Source: a virus. Taken from it: DNA of 64,000 bases. Numbering within the stretch: the stretch's first letter is position 1; each line of letters begins with the position of its first letter. Shown here in pieces: positions 27,633 to 34,893 of this stretch. The position numbers and the translations under genes were made by a program. The notes beneath the pieces were generated by a model. That model saw only the letters and a list, made by a program, of their open reading frames with translations. It did not search any database and was not told the DNA's origin. The stretch spans positions 24,727 through 88,726 of IMG/VR virus record IMGVR_UViG_3300034198_004780; one strand, written 5' to 3'.

Positions 27633-28084
27633 TATTTTTCACCTTTTAAGCTGTCCATAATTACTCTGCGTTCTTTATTATACACTTGTTTTTGAAGAAA
27701 AGCAACAAACTCGTCGTGTTCCATTTTCTCTGCTTTATTTAGAATATTTTGGCAAGCCCGCAAATAATACCTACGACGAGCGGCTTTGGTAACACCTTTT
27801 TCATTTTCTACCGTAAATTGAAAAGTTCGAACCAACGCCTCTGCTGCCTCACTGGGTTTACCGTGCCATTCCACGTCACCGTCATTGGTAATAATTAGTA
27901 CTTCTTTATTTCCAGATGTAGTAAATGTAATTGCATTTTTAGCAGGAGCAAGATTACCAATAGTTATTCCAGAATTGGCCCAGTTATATCCAGATCCTGC
28001 TCCGCTTAATGTATATGCCGGCAACGATGATATAGTTGTTCCTACTGCTCCAGTGCTGCACCAAGTAAACTCTATAGGTTTAAT
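27632..28084 (-). CDS. Conserved phage protein, possible ATT start (about 150 aa)
   Basis: The protein starts around IKPIEFTWC, which I recognise as the beginning of a T4-like phage family. The only nearby codon is ATT at 28082-28084, overlapping the HIT gene stop as ATTAA. The frame stays open upstream across the HIT gene (an ATG at 28162, preceded by AAGGG, would add 26 residues), but that part is an overlap frame and not family-like. The first half is beta-rich with LIITNDGDVEWHGK; the second half is basic and helical (GVTKAARRRYYLRACQNIL). The start is uncertain and the function unknown. Confidence 0.65.
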   Translation of the reverse strand: MKPIEFTWCSTGAVGTTISSLPAYTLSGAGSGYNWANSGITIGNLAPAKNAITFTTSGNKEVLIITNDGDVEWHGKPSEAAEALVRTFQFTVENEKGVTKAARRRYYLRACQNILNKAEKMEHDEFVAFLQKQVYNKERRVIMDSLKGEK

Positions 28085-28487
28085 CTGCTCGATAGTTCGG
28101 CGATTTATAGTTTCCCTTCCCCGGGATCGTATTGCGGACACCACCAATCGGATCTTCAACATCACCCTTTCTGCGAGGGATAAGATGGATATGGGGCCAT
28201 CCAACAGTTTGACCAGCAGTTTCGCCTTGATTAAGTCCAACATTGAAACCGTCCCATTCTCCGGCCGCCACCATTCTTTTACCTTCTCTAACAGCATCTT
28301 CAAATGCATCATTTAACAACTCCATTGAATTATATTTAGGTACGAATAATAAATGTCCAGGGGTACAGGGATATTTGTCATAATACACTACAACATGAAA
28401 ATCTTCACGAAACACATTATCCCACGGTGCGCTACTTTCCTCTAGCGTATCTGGACCGTCAAATATCTTATTGTTCATTTTGTCCAC
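28080..28487 (-). CDS. HIT-family nucleotide hydrolase/transferase
   Basis: This 135-residue protein has the histidine-triad fold: FHVVVYYDKYPCTPGHLLFVP, NVGLNQGETAGQTVGWPHIHLIPR and a C-terminal segment after GGVRN. In the normal HxHxHxx motif the last two His are present (HIH) but the first is replaced by Trp. HIT enzymes act on nucleotide phosphoramidates or dinucleotides; the catalytic His is kept, so activity is plausible. A sigma70-like promoter lies upstream and AAGGTGGA precedes the ATG. Confidence 0.85.
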   Translation of the reverse strand: MDKMNNKIFDGPDTLEESSAPWDNVFREDFHVVVYYDKYPCTPGHLLFVPKYNSMELLNDAFEDAVREGKRMVAAGEWDGFNVGLNQGETAGQTVGWPHIHLIPRRKGDVEDPIGGVRNTIPGKGNYKSPNYRAD

Positions 28488-28500
28488 CTTAATTTACTTT

Positions 28501-28529
28501 ATTATTACATAGAACTAAAAACAAGTCAA
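28501..28529 (-). promoter_or_regulatory. Probable sigma70 promoter for the HIT gene
   Basis: TTGACT, 17 bases, AATAAT on the minus strand (or TAATAA with 16). It is weaker than the other early promoters here. It lies between the HIT gene and the divergent GIY-YIG gene. Confidence 0.55.
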
Positions 28530-28536
28530 ATATATT

Positions 28537-28607
28537 GATAAATAAAAGTGCCCCTCGCGATGCGCCAACATCCAGGAGCTCTAACAGTTTATAAGGAACT
28601 ATCAGCA
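28537..28607 (+). promoter_or_regulatory. Leader of GIY-YIG gene 2: late-type octamer and hairpin
   Basis: GATAAATA at 28537-28544 precedes a leader closely matching 24153-24223. GCCCCT (28550-28555) can pair with AGGAGC (28574-28579) and GATG (28559-28562) with CATC (28569-28572). Relative to copy 1 one inner pair changes from A:T to G:C. AAGGA precedes the ATG. Confidence 0.6.
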
Positions 28608-29339
28608 ATGACTATTTACAACCTCTATGTAAAGACCCATAATAAAACCGGTCTTAAATATCTCGGACAAACTACCAAAAAAGATCCCCATAAGTATCCC
28701 GGTTCGGGAAAGTATTGGACAGCTCATTTAAACAAGCATGGTTATGATTATACTACAGAAGTTCTTCACGAGTGTCAATCTAAAGAGGAATTAAAAGAAC
28801 AAGGATTGCATTACAGCAATATTTGGAATGTTGTAGAAAGTGCCGAATGGGCCAACCTAAAACCTGAAAGCGGCGACGGTGGTGACATGTCTATGTGTAA
28901 ATCTTTTATTGAGGGAATTAAAAATAGAAAGATGCCATCGAGAAAAGGTATACCAAGGACTAAAGAGACTTGTGCTAATATAAGCAAGGCAAAAAAAGGT
29001 AAAATGCCAAAAAATCTAGATTTATTTACCCAATCATCAACAGATACCATATGGTATCATAATCCAATTACTGGAGAACACAGTAGGATTAAACAAGGTA
29101 ATATTGCTCCTCGAGGATTTATAAAAGGAAACATTCGAGGTTCAAAAAGTAATACCGATAATCCACGCAACCCTACTCCGGTACGTTGTGTTGAACTTTC
29201 TATGGATTTTCCTACCCTTAAATCAGCCGCTCAGTTTGCTAATCTAAAATGTCCGAGAGATATTGTTGATTCTATAATAGGTCGAAATCAAAGAAAAACC
29301 GCCGGAGGATACCATTGGCAGTTTTTATCTAAAGATTAA
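28608..29339 (+). CDS. GIY-YIG homing endonuclease with NUMOD3 and NUMOD1
   Basis: The start at 28608 matches the paralogue at 24224 in sequence and leader; an upstream in-frame ATG would run through the leader hairpin. This 243-residue protein has an N-terminal GIY-YIG domain (YNLYVKTHNKTGLKYLGQTT and KEELKEQGLHYSN), a NUMOD3 motif around KETCANISKAKKGKMPKN, and a C-terminal NUMOD1 helix-turn-helix (CVELSMDFPTLKSAAQFANL). The C-terminal half differs from that of the 24224 enzyme, so the two probably cut different sites. It is convergent with the phosphoribosyltransferase and ends directly beside its stop. Confidence 0.9.
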   Translation: MTIYNLYVKTHNKTGLKYLGQTTKKDPHKYPGSGKYWTAHLNKHGYDYTTEVLHECQSKEELKEQGLHYSNIWNVVESAEWANLKPESGDGGDMSMCKSFIEGIKNRKMPSRKGIPRTKETCANISKAKKGKMPKNLDLFTQSSTDTIWYHNPITGEHSRIKQGNIAPRGFIKGNIRGSKSNTDNPRNPTPVRCVELSMDFPTLKSAAQFANLKCPRDIVDSIIGRNQRKTAGGYHWQFLSKD

Positions 29340-29891
29340 TTATTTCATCCAGAAGTTTTCATAAGGGAAGTCGACCCAGACATCATCCTCAGCTTTATTA
29401 ACTTCAATGCCCCAGTAGTCCATTTTAACATCGCACTTGCTGGCAAGATTATCTACAACTACTGCAAAACGTACATTGTTATTCCAAATGTTATTCCAAC
29501 GCGGATCTGACGGTAAACAACCACTGCGCCAATCTTCCATAATCCAATTAAGTGTGGCGCCACTGTCGTTGATGTCATCTACTATGAGAATATTTTTGCC
29601 TCTCGTGCTACGTGGAGTATCACCGTCGTAGGTGTCACCGGTATATCCAAACGCATCTTCCGCCATCCAAAGATTGCTTTCTGGCCCAAGTTCAGAGGCA
29701 TTATCTCGTAGACTAACACCCAAAGCAAACATAGGTACATTGAAATAATGACTGATCATAACAGCAGGCAATAACCCACCACGGGTAAGACCTACTACAT
29801 AGTCGGGACGCCATTCGCTGACGGCAATATCTCTACAGATTTTACCCATTTGAAATTGAAACTCTTGCCAACTGATTTTATTTTTGTTCAT
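29340..29891 (-). CDS. Phosphoribosyltransferase (type I PRTase fold)
   Basis: This 183-residue protein has the PRPP-binding signature ILIVDDINDSGATL and an upstream VVGLTRGGLLPAVMISHYF, the usual PRTase layout of hypoxanthine- or xanthine-type enzymes. It would join a nucleobase to PRPP, but the base cannot be told. Its position beside 7-deazaguanine genes makes purine salvage, or release of a free deazapurine, worth testing. The gene overlaps the next upstream by 14 bases. Confidence 0.84.
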   Translation of the reverse strand: MNKNKISWQEFQFQMGKICRDIAVSEWRPDYVVGLTRGGLLPAVMISHYFNVPMFALGVSLRDNASELGPESNLWMAEDAFGYTGDTYDGDTPRSTRGKNILIVDDINDSGATLNWIMEDWRSGCLPSDPRWNNIWNNNVRFAVVVDNLASKCDVKMDYWGIEVNKAEDDVWVDFPYENFWMK

Positions 29892-30372
29892 TTTTGCTCT
29901 TTCGCATTTTCATATAATATTCGTTTTGAATCCATATGTTGTTTACTAGAAAGCCCCAATCACGCACTTTCTTAAATGGCATAAACAAGGTCCAGGCCGT
30001 AACACCTGGTTTTAATTCAATACGATGATAGCTGTTGGGACTGCATATACGGAAGTGTCCAGGGCCTCTCCATTTTTGTACTTCGCAGGTCATTTCGCCC
30101 ATTTCATTAAAGAACGGAATCCACTCCCAATATCCGCCACGCAAAATTAGTGTACAGTATCCCCATGGATGATCATGAGGGGTTTCCTCGTCGCTTTTAT
30201 GAAATCGATGAAGGAAAATATTAAACAAAAATTTATTCCTATTTTTAAGAAATAAGTAATATCTAGTCAAGTATAGCTCGTTATCTACTCTATCATATAT
30301 TAAATTCTTACGACCCAATATTATCATAAATTTATCAAATAGCTTAAATAATTTTTTTATCATTAAATTCAT
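29878..30372 (-). CDS. Cupin-like conserved protein (164 aa)
   Basis: A small beta-barrel pattern is visible: PHDHPWGYCTLILRGGYWEW, HFRICSPNSYHRIEL and AWTLFMPFKK. His residues in HDH and YHRIEL are in the positions used by cupins to bind a metal. The first 20 residues are hydrophobic-basic. The chosen ATG at 30372 lies inside the end of the upstream homing endonuclease; a later ATG at 30327 is possible. The endonuclease insertion may have replaced the original upstream sequence. The reaction is unknown. Confidence 0.72.
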   Translation of the reverse strand: MNLMIKKLFKLFDKFMIILGRKNLIYDRVDNELYLTRYYLFLKNRNKFLFNIFLHRFHKSDEETPHDHPWGYCTLILRGGYWEWIPFFNEMGEMTCEVQKWRGPGHFRICSPNSYHRIELKPGVTAWTLFMPFKKVRDWGFLVNNIWIQNEYYMKMRKSKNEQK

Positions 30373-31276
30373 TTTCCCAAATGGTTACCAATTTAAACCC
30401 TAAATTTTTTAATATCTCTTCTCGTTTTATAGTGTTATTATACAACGTTCCAAACGATAAATCAACTGATGAATTAATCATTTTAGAATCAAATATATTT
30501 GGATTTCCGTGCCAGTAATCTCCATAAAATTCATATATAGTATTTGTTTTAGGATCATACCCATCTACAACAAAGTATCCTACATCATATCGAATTTCGT
30601 GTTCTCTCATAAATTCTATATCAAATGAATCTAACCACTGTTGAGATATAGGACTTACTGACGTGCCGGCACATAGTTTACACCCAGACCCCTGAATATG
30701 GTCTCTTGGCGCCTGTTTAAATACTCCGTGCTCTTTACAAATAATTTCTACTTGGTTAATAAGTGTTTTGTAATCCACTAAAGAATAATCGTATCTATCA
30801 TTATGGATGATCTTAGATCTTTTTACAAACTCATCAGTACCTAATCTTTTCTTGTTTGAAATTTTATCTTTTTTACATAAAGGACATCCTTGCCCTCTTA
30901 TAATATGGTATGCTGTATTGTTAAACACAGTATTGTGTACTTTACATAAAACGGTTAATCTACTACCGGTATTATAAAATACTGATGATAAAAAATCAAA
31001 TTTATCACCAAATTTTTTAAAACATTTAAGTTTTAAATCTTCAATATCTTGAATTAAAATTTTTGAAGATTTTTCTTTTTTTCTTTGTAACCCACATTTA
31101 GGACAACCTGCAGATAAGTGATCGTAATGATGTTGTAAAAATTTTCCATGTATCGGACAAATTATAGTAACCTTACCATTAATTTTATTACAAATATCAA
31201 GTGTTGCATAATCATACTTGTTTCCGTGTTTTAGTTTATATTTTTCTAACAACTCTTCTTTGCTATATGCTTTCAT
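30344..31276 (-). CDS. EDxHD/Vsr-like homing endonuclease with zinc-finger repeats
   Basis: The start at 31276 is chosen because GGAG sits eight bases before it. This 310-residue protein has three repeats of the type K.GxKYDY...V.I.C..HG.F.Q....H..G.GCPxC (about 5-63, 75-138 and 150-207), which bind DNA through zinc. The C-terminal nuclease domain has DGYDPKTNTIYEFYGDYWHG followed by REEILKNLGFKLVTIWENEF, the Vsr/EDxHD fold of I-Bth0305I-type enzymes. It is a free-standing homing endonuclease. A CATAAATA octamer at 31302-31309 may drive late expression. Confidence 0.85.
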   Translation of the reverse strand: MKAYSKEELLEKYKLKHGNKYDYATLDICNKINGKVTIICPIHGKFLQHHYDHLSAGCPKCGLQRKKEKSSKILIQDIEDLKLKCFKKFGDKFDFLSSVFYNTGSRLTVLCKVHNTVFNNTAYHIIRGQGCPLCKKDKISNKKRLGTDEFVKRSKIIHNDRYDYSLVDYKTLINQVEIICKEHGVFKQAPRDHIQGSGCKLCAGTSVSPISQQWLDSFDIEFMREHEIRYDVGYFVVDGYDPKTNTIYEFYGDYWHGNPNIFDSKMINSSVDLSFGTLYNNTIKREEILKNLGFKLVTIWENEFNDKKII

Positions 31277-31301
31277 ACTGATGATCTCCACATCTATCGT
31301 T

Positions 31302-31309
31302 TATTTATG
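31302..31309 (-). promoter_or_regulatory. T4-type late octamer of the EDxHD endonuclease (CATAAATA)
   Basis: It matches the late consensus at seven of eight positions and lies 25 bases before the chosen start, the spacing expected for a late promoter. It overlaps the 3' end of the 31305-31514 gene. Confidence 0.5.
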
Positions 31310-31514
31310 TAGATTGTCTATCAATATCATCTTGACTCCTTGCTATATCATACATTAGTTTAAATTGTTCCCAGCTATGATGTAATGCTGGGTATTTTTC
31401 ACACATACGACCTAGACGGATTGAATCAATTTTATAAGTAGTCATCCAACTGTGTTGTCTGTCTAATTTTAAATCTGAGGCAATTTTTGCCAATTCATCT
31501 ACAACGCTTTTCAT
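31305..31514 (-). CDS. Small conserved protein (69 aa)
   Basis: This helical protein has VVDELAKIASDLKLDRQH, TYKIDSIRLGRMCEKYP and a C-terminal WEQFKLMYDIARSQDDI. I associate the WEQF...ARSQDD pattern with small T4-like phage proteins with no known function. The start overlaps the stop of the upstream 31511-31843 gene (ATGA), so it belongs to the folE operon. A homing endonuclease is inserted directly downstream. Confidence 0.7.
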   Translation of the reverse strand: MKSVVDELAKIASDLKLDRQHSWMTTYKIDSIRLGRMCEKYPALHHSWEQFKLMYDIARSQDDIDRQST

Positions 31515-31843
31515 AACTTTAGTGTTTCTATTGTGATGATCTTGCCTAGCTCCTTGCCGATATCCTTGTCATCCGTGATAACATGTAGACTATTATGGTG
31601 ACGATCCTTCTGCCGGTCATAAAAACTAGTTTCAATAACAGTTCCACCCGATGCTTTAAAGACTTTAAAATTAATACCGCGATCGTTGTCTATTGATAGG
31701 CTAGGCATTACAGCAACAGCATAACTGTCTTGTTCTACTATATCTTCGCCACTATCATTAAGCCAATCGCGAAACCTTTGTTTCCACGTTTTTTTATAAT
31801 TAAAGTTGCCTGGGTTAATGCTTACATTATATGGTGATCTCAT
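31511..31843 (-). CDS. Conserved hypothetical protein (110 aa)
   Basis: The N-terminus is basic and aromatic (YKKTWKQRFRDWLND), followed by a beta-rich part with YAVAVMPSLSIDNDRGINFK and GTVIETSFYDRQKDRHHNSL. No catalytic motif is seen. Its start overlaps the FolE stop by four bases, so it is translated with FolE. I recall similar proteins in T4-like phages, with no function assigned. Confidence 0.72.
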   Translation of the reverse strand: MRSPYNVSINPGNFNYKKTWKQRFRDWLNDSGEDIVEQDSYAVAVMPSLSIDNDRGINFKVFKASGGTVIETSFYDRQKDRHHNSLHVITDDKDIGKELGKIITIETLKL

Positions 31844-32607
31844 TTACCTGCGTGTCCTTGCTGTAGTTTAATGTTATCAAAAAACTCTTTTTTAGTATCC
31901 ATGTCGCTTTGAAATGCTCCAGTTAATACTGTAGTTTGAGTCATGGAACTACCTGCCATAATTCCCCTATTGGTACAGCAACCGTGTTCGGCCTGTATAT
32001 AAACTGCAATATTCTTGCTTCCTGTAGCGTTGCTTATTTCTCTTGCGATGTCGTTACACAGTTCTTCCTGTAAAGTGCCACGGCGAGCACACCACTGAGC
32101 AATACGAGTGTACTTGCTGAGACCAATAAGCCTGTCGGCAGCAATAATACCAATATAAGCAACACCCACCACAGGCTGGTGATGATGACTACACATGCTA
32201 CGAAGCTCACTACGCACAACCAACATACCTTTGTATCCATCATCTACCTCATTAGGAAAACTTGTTGCATCGGGCGCTTCATCATACCGCCCTGCCATAA
32301 TTTCGTTAAAATACATCTTAGCTAGTCGTTTAGCAGTACCTTGACTATTAGGATCATTTTCACGGTCAATAAGTAATGCATCAAGAACGCCTTCAAATGC
32401 TATAGTTGCGTTTGCAATTAGTTCATCTCTATGTCCAACTACATATTCGCTAATATTATCTCCGGCCCAAAAGCGTTTCTTATTGCGTCGCATATTGAAG
32501 CGAATAGCATCTGCTAGGTTACCTTCTTTATAATCTTTGTTGTCATCGCCTTGCATGTCTGCACCAGCAAGGACGTTTTTTAAATCTTCTGTTGTAAATG
32601 TTGTCAA
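31840..32607 (-). CDS. folE: GTP cyclohydrolase I (FolE type)
   Basis: FolE opens GTP to 7,8-dihydroneopterin triphosphate, the first step to 7-deazaguanine bases. The protein has 255 residues, with zinc ligands in MCSHHHQPVVG (Cys and His) and HGCCTNRGI (Cys), plus a substrate segment LIGLSKYTRIAQWCARR. The N-terminal 60 residues are a phage-specific extension. It lies in a leftward operon with a glycosyltransferase, a QueD-like protein and DpdA, and with QueE further along. Supply of modified-base precursors is therefore the most likely role, rather than folate synthesis. Confidence 0.92.
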   Translation of the reverse strand: MTTFTTEDLKNVLAGADMQGDDNKDYKEGNLADAIRFNMRRNKKRFWAGDNISEYVVGHRDELIANATIAFEGVLDALLIDRENDPNSQGTAKRLAKMYFNEIMAGRYDEAPDATSFPNEVDDGYKGMLVVRSELRSMCSHHHQPVVGVAYIGIIAADRLIGLSKYTRIAQWCARRGTLQEELCNDIAREISNATGSKNIAVYIQAEHGCCTNRGIMAGSSMTQTTVLTGAFQSDMDTKKEFFDNIKLQQGHAGK

Positions 32608-32648
32608 TTCTATTCTCCGAGTTTATGCCGTGGATGGCTTGTATAGTA

Positions 32649-33752
32649 CTATTTTATATTCTTTAGCAGATTATTACAATTAAAAAATTGCTCAGTTAAA
32701 TCTTGTGCTTGTTTATTTAGGCTAGGTAATAACTTACTATAATTCTCCATGTGCTGGATAATTTTATTACATAGTTCTGGGCGATGTGCGGTATATGACT
32801 CAAATGATTCTGTCCATTCACTTGGATATTTAAAAGCGTCATAATACATTTCAGTATATGATAAACGATCCGGAACCATTGGAATAGCATCTACAATAGC
32901 ACCCTCATAACAACTAATGCCCAGTGTTTCCTGTAGGTTAGCTGAAAACACCAACTTGGCCTCACCTAGTAAATTATGGTATTCATTCTTTGACAATTGT
33001 TGATCCTGACAAACAACGAACTCATATTGTGGTAAATGTTCTTTTAGATCACGGAATATTTCAACTTGTTTCTCTGGAGCAATACGATGTGGAAATAATA
33101 TTAGATCACGCTTGGGCATATTTTTATATGCGGCAAGGGTACCATCCATATATTCCATAGGCCACCCTGTGCGTACAATCTTGTCTGTAAGCGTACCTGC
33201 ACGTAACTCTGCTAGCTCGTCATCAAACCAAGGATTCTCACTAATGGGTCCATTTTGTAATAGATTGGTAAAAAACATTTCAATATGAAACTCAGTAGCA
33301 AAGTAGTTGTAGTCAAATGCGTGATAAAAACTCTTCTCAGCGTATCTAACCCAAGGCTTATCACCTACAAGACGTCCTAAAAAATCTTGAGGATCATAAC
33401 TACCAGCATGCCACAGACCGTGAGTCGTTACAGGAATCTGTAACAGTTCACTCATATATTTTAGGTTGATGATGCCAGGGTGCCAAGCATCAGTAAAAAT
33501 AAAGTGATCGCCAGGGCTAATTGCTCCGGAGCAAAATAGCCTGCCCATTTTTTCAACTTGACTAGACTTATATATATTGGTGCCACCAAAATTAAGGAAA
33601 GCGCCAGGAGTAGTGGCTGTAGGGATGTCCGTAGGGCCAGAGATAATTTCGACATGATGTCCTTTTTTTCGTAAGAGACTAGGTACATGAGTTTTCCATT
33701 CACCTGTGTACCTTGTTTCAACACTTTCTAAGTCGACTAAAAATATAGTCAT
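32649..33752 (-). CDS. GT-B glycosyltransferase (family 4-like)
   Basis: This 367-residue protein has the two-domain GT-B pattern. The N-terminal domain holds VPSLLRKKGHHVEIISGP and TDAWHPGIINLKYMS. The C-terminal domain holds LILFPHRIAPEKQVEIFRDL and ETLGISCYEGAIVDAIPMVP, the donor-binding EX7E-type region (Glu at ETLG and in YEGA). No membrane segment is present. It lies between folE and a QueD-like gene, so glycosylation of the deazaguanine base or another DNA base is a reasonable inference. Host-surface or protein glycosylation is the alternative. Confidence 0.82.
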   Translation of the reverse strand: MTIFLVDLESVETRYTGEWKTHVPSLLRKKGHHVEIISGPTDIPTATTPGAFLNFGGTNIYKSSQVEKMGRLFCSGAISPGDHFIFTDAWHPGIINLKYMSELLQIPVTTHGLWHAGSYDPQDFLGRLVGDKPWVRYAEKSFYHAFDYNYFATEFHIEMFFTNLLQNGPISENPWFDDELAELRAGTLTDKIVRTGWPMEYMDGTLAAYKNMPKRDLILFPHRIAPEKQVEIFRDLKEHLPQYEFVVCQDQQLSKNEYHNLLGEAKLVFSANLQETLGISCYEGAIVDAIPMVPDRLSYTEMYYDAFKYPSEWTESFESYTAHRPELCNKIIQHMENYSKLLPSLNKQAQDLTEQFFNCNNLLKNIK

Positions 33753-33973
33753 TAGGCTTCTCTACGTTCCTTAGCTTCACGACGGGCTTTGCGCTGTAGA
33801 TACTCTTGAGTACGCTGCCAATCCTTGTAAGCCTTAGACCTGTAAAGATCTGCAGGGTTAAAATCGATCAATTCCAAACGGCAATGATCGTGCCATGTTT
33901 CTAGGTCACTAAAGATCTTCGATACTTCAGGTTTCATAGTTAGATACTTCGCTAACCACTTTGGCTGTGCCAT
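33752..33973 (-). CDS. Conserved small T4-like protein (73 aa)
   Basis: This short helical protein contains VSKIFSDLETWHDHCRLELI, DFNPADLYRSKAYKDWQR and a very basic end (RKARREAKERREA). I recognise the WHDxCRLxLxxFNPADLY signature from T4-like cyanophages; the role is unknown. The basic tail suggests nucleic-acid binding. It shares a base with the glycosyltransferase start and lies in the same operon. Confidence 0.78.
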   Translation of the reverse strand: MAQPKWLAKYLTMKPEVSKIFSDLETWHDHCRLELIDFNPADLYRSKAYKDWQRTQEYLQRKARREAKERREA

Positions 33974-33991
33974 TTTATTTCCTTTTAATAC

Positions 33992-34369
33992 TTAAGGTTT
34001 ATATTCAACGATTCCATCGGATTCGCCGTCTTCGGATACAACTACTTCATAATATCTCTCGCCGTACTTTGGCAGGAGATGATTATTTAGGATATCTGTA
34101 GCAATCATTTCACATGACTTGTGATTTTGATTCCCAGATTGAATAAATTCTTGTAATGCCCACTTGACCAAGAAAAACTCTAGTTCACGATCTAAGTGTG
34201 TAACACCAATCTTTACATCAACTTTGAACATATGACGATGTTCATTTTCTAAGAATTTAATACGAGGATCAATAGTTCCAGCATGTGGATAGTAGTGAAA
34301 TCCTTCAAACTCTGTACGTACTTTAATAAAAGTACTTGTGCAAGGTCTTATGTCTTGTTTAATATTCAT
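33992..34369 (-). CDS. queD: QueD-like 6-carboxytetrahydropterin synthase (T-fold)
   Basis: This 125-residue protein matches the QueD/PTPS fold. FEGFH corresponds to FEAAH, and NEHRHMFKVDV corresponds to LHGHSFMVRLEI of E. coli QueD, giving the three zinc His. A C-terminal VSEDGESDGIVEY occupies the Glu-containing end. The catalytic Cys of E. coli QueD, four residues before the HxH, is Leu here; a Cys in NHKSCEMIATDIL might substitute. It would turn dihydroneopterin triphosphate into 6-carboxytetrahydropterin for QueE. It overlaps the next upstream gene by four bases. Confidence 0.72.
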   Translation of the reverse strand: MNIKQDIRPCTSTFIKVRTEFEGFHYYPHAGTIDPRIKFLENEHRHMFKVDVKIGVTHLDRELEFFLVKWALQEFIQSGNQNHKSCEMIATDILNNHLLPKYGERYYEVVVSEDGESDGIVEYKP

Positions 34370-34893
34370 TTAATAATCTCATCTTTACCATATTCGTCCC
34401 AGCTTGTAAACTGATCACGACCTGTTAGGCTGTGAAGTGTATGACACCAAACTCCTGGATTTGTTGCCTTGAAGTCTTTGTCGTCTAGTTTAATTGTAGC
34501 ATTATATCCTAGCTGTGTCAAGTGGGGAATCTTTACAGATAGTTGAGGAATAAATTTCCTTTGTTCAACTAGTGAGCTTTCCAAAAGACCTTCAACCAAA
34601 CTAACGTCTAAATCTAAGGTACACCACAAGTCATGTTCCAAGCAATCCAAAATCATCATCTCCCAATCACGCCAGCCGTCACCATCATTAGTTTCTAATT
34701 TTGGAAAACTTTGATTGGCACCAAAATAAACGTGTGTACAATCGTTATTCTTGACCAAATTAAGTATAACGCTGGCATCTTGGATGCCTACTACAAATAG
34801 TGTACGCATACCAAACGCAGGAGTCTTTTCAATTTCGGTACCAACAAAGAATGTTACTTCTTCGCTGACGCCTGTGTCGTAATCACGTTTCAT
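34366..34893 (-). CDS. Conserved T4-like protein in the deazaguanine operon (175 aa)
   Basis: I recognise the family (MKRDYDTGVSEEVTFFVGTE, GMRTLFVVGIQDASVI, HVYFGANQSF, LWCTLDLDV) from T4-like cyanophages, but no function is known to me. It has no SGGxDS ATP-pyrophosphatase motif, so it is not QueC. The alternating beta/alpha pattern with VVG and DxD elements suggests a nucleotide- or radical-type small fold. It lies with four-base overlaps between the QueD-like gene and dpdA, which strongly suggests a shared pathway. Confidence 0.78.
   Translation of the reverse strand: MKRDYDTGVSEEVTFFVGTEIEKTPAFGMRTLFVVGIQDASVILNLVKNNDCTHVYFGANQSFPKLETNDGDGWRDWEMMILDCLEHDLWCTLDLDVSLVEGLLESSLVEQRKFIPQLSVKIPHLTQLGYNATIKLDDKDFKATNPGVWCHTLHSLTGRDQFTSWDEYGKDEIIK

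Noticed and set aside
28085-28312. N-terminal extension of the 27632 gene through the HIT gene
   Set aside because: It is the other frame of the conserved HIT coding sequence and does not look like the family.
27885-28316. Plus-strand open frame over the HIT region
   Set aside because: Antisense to two recognised genes, with no start signals.
34366-34893. QueC identity
   Set aside because: The SGGxDS ATP-pyrophosphatase loop and zinc Cys cluster are absent.
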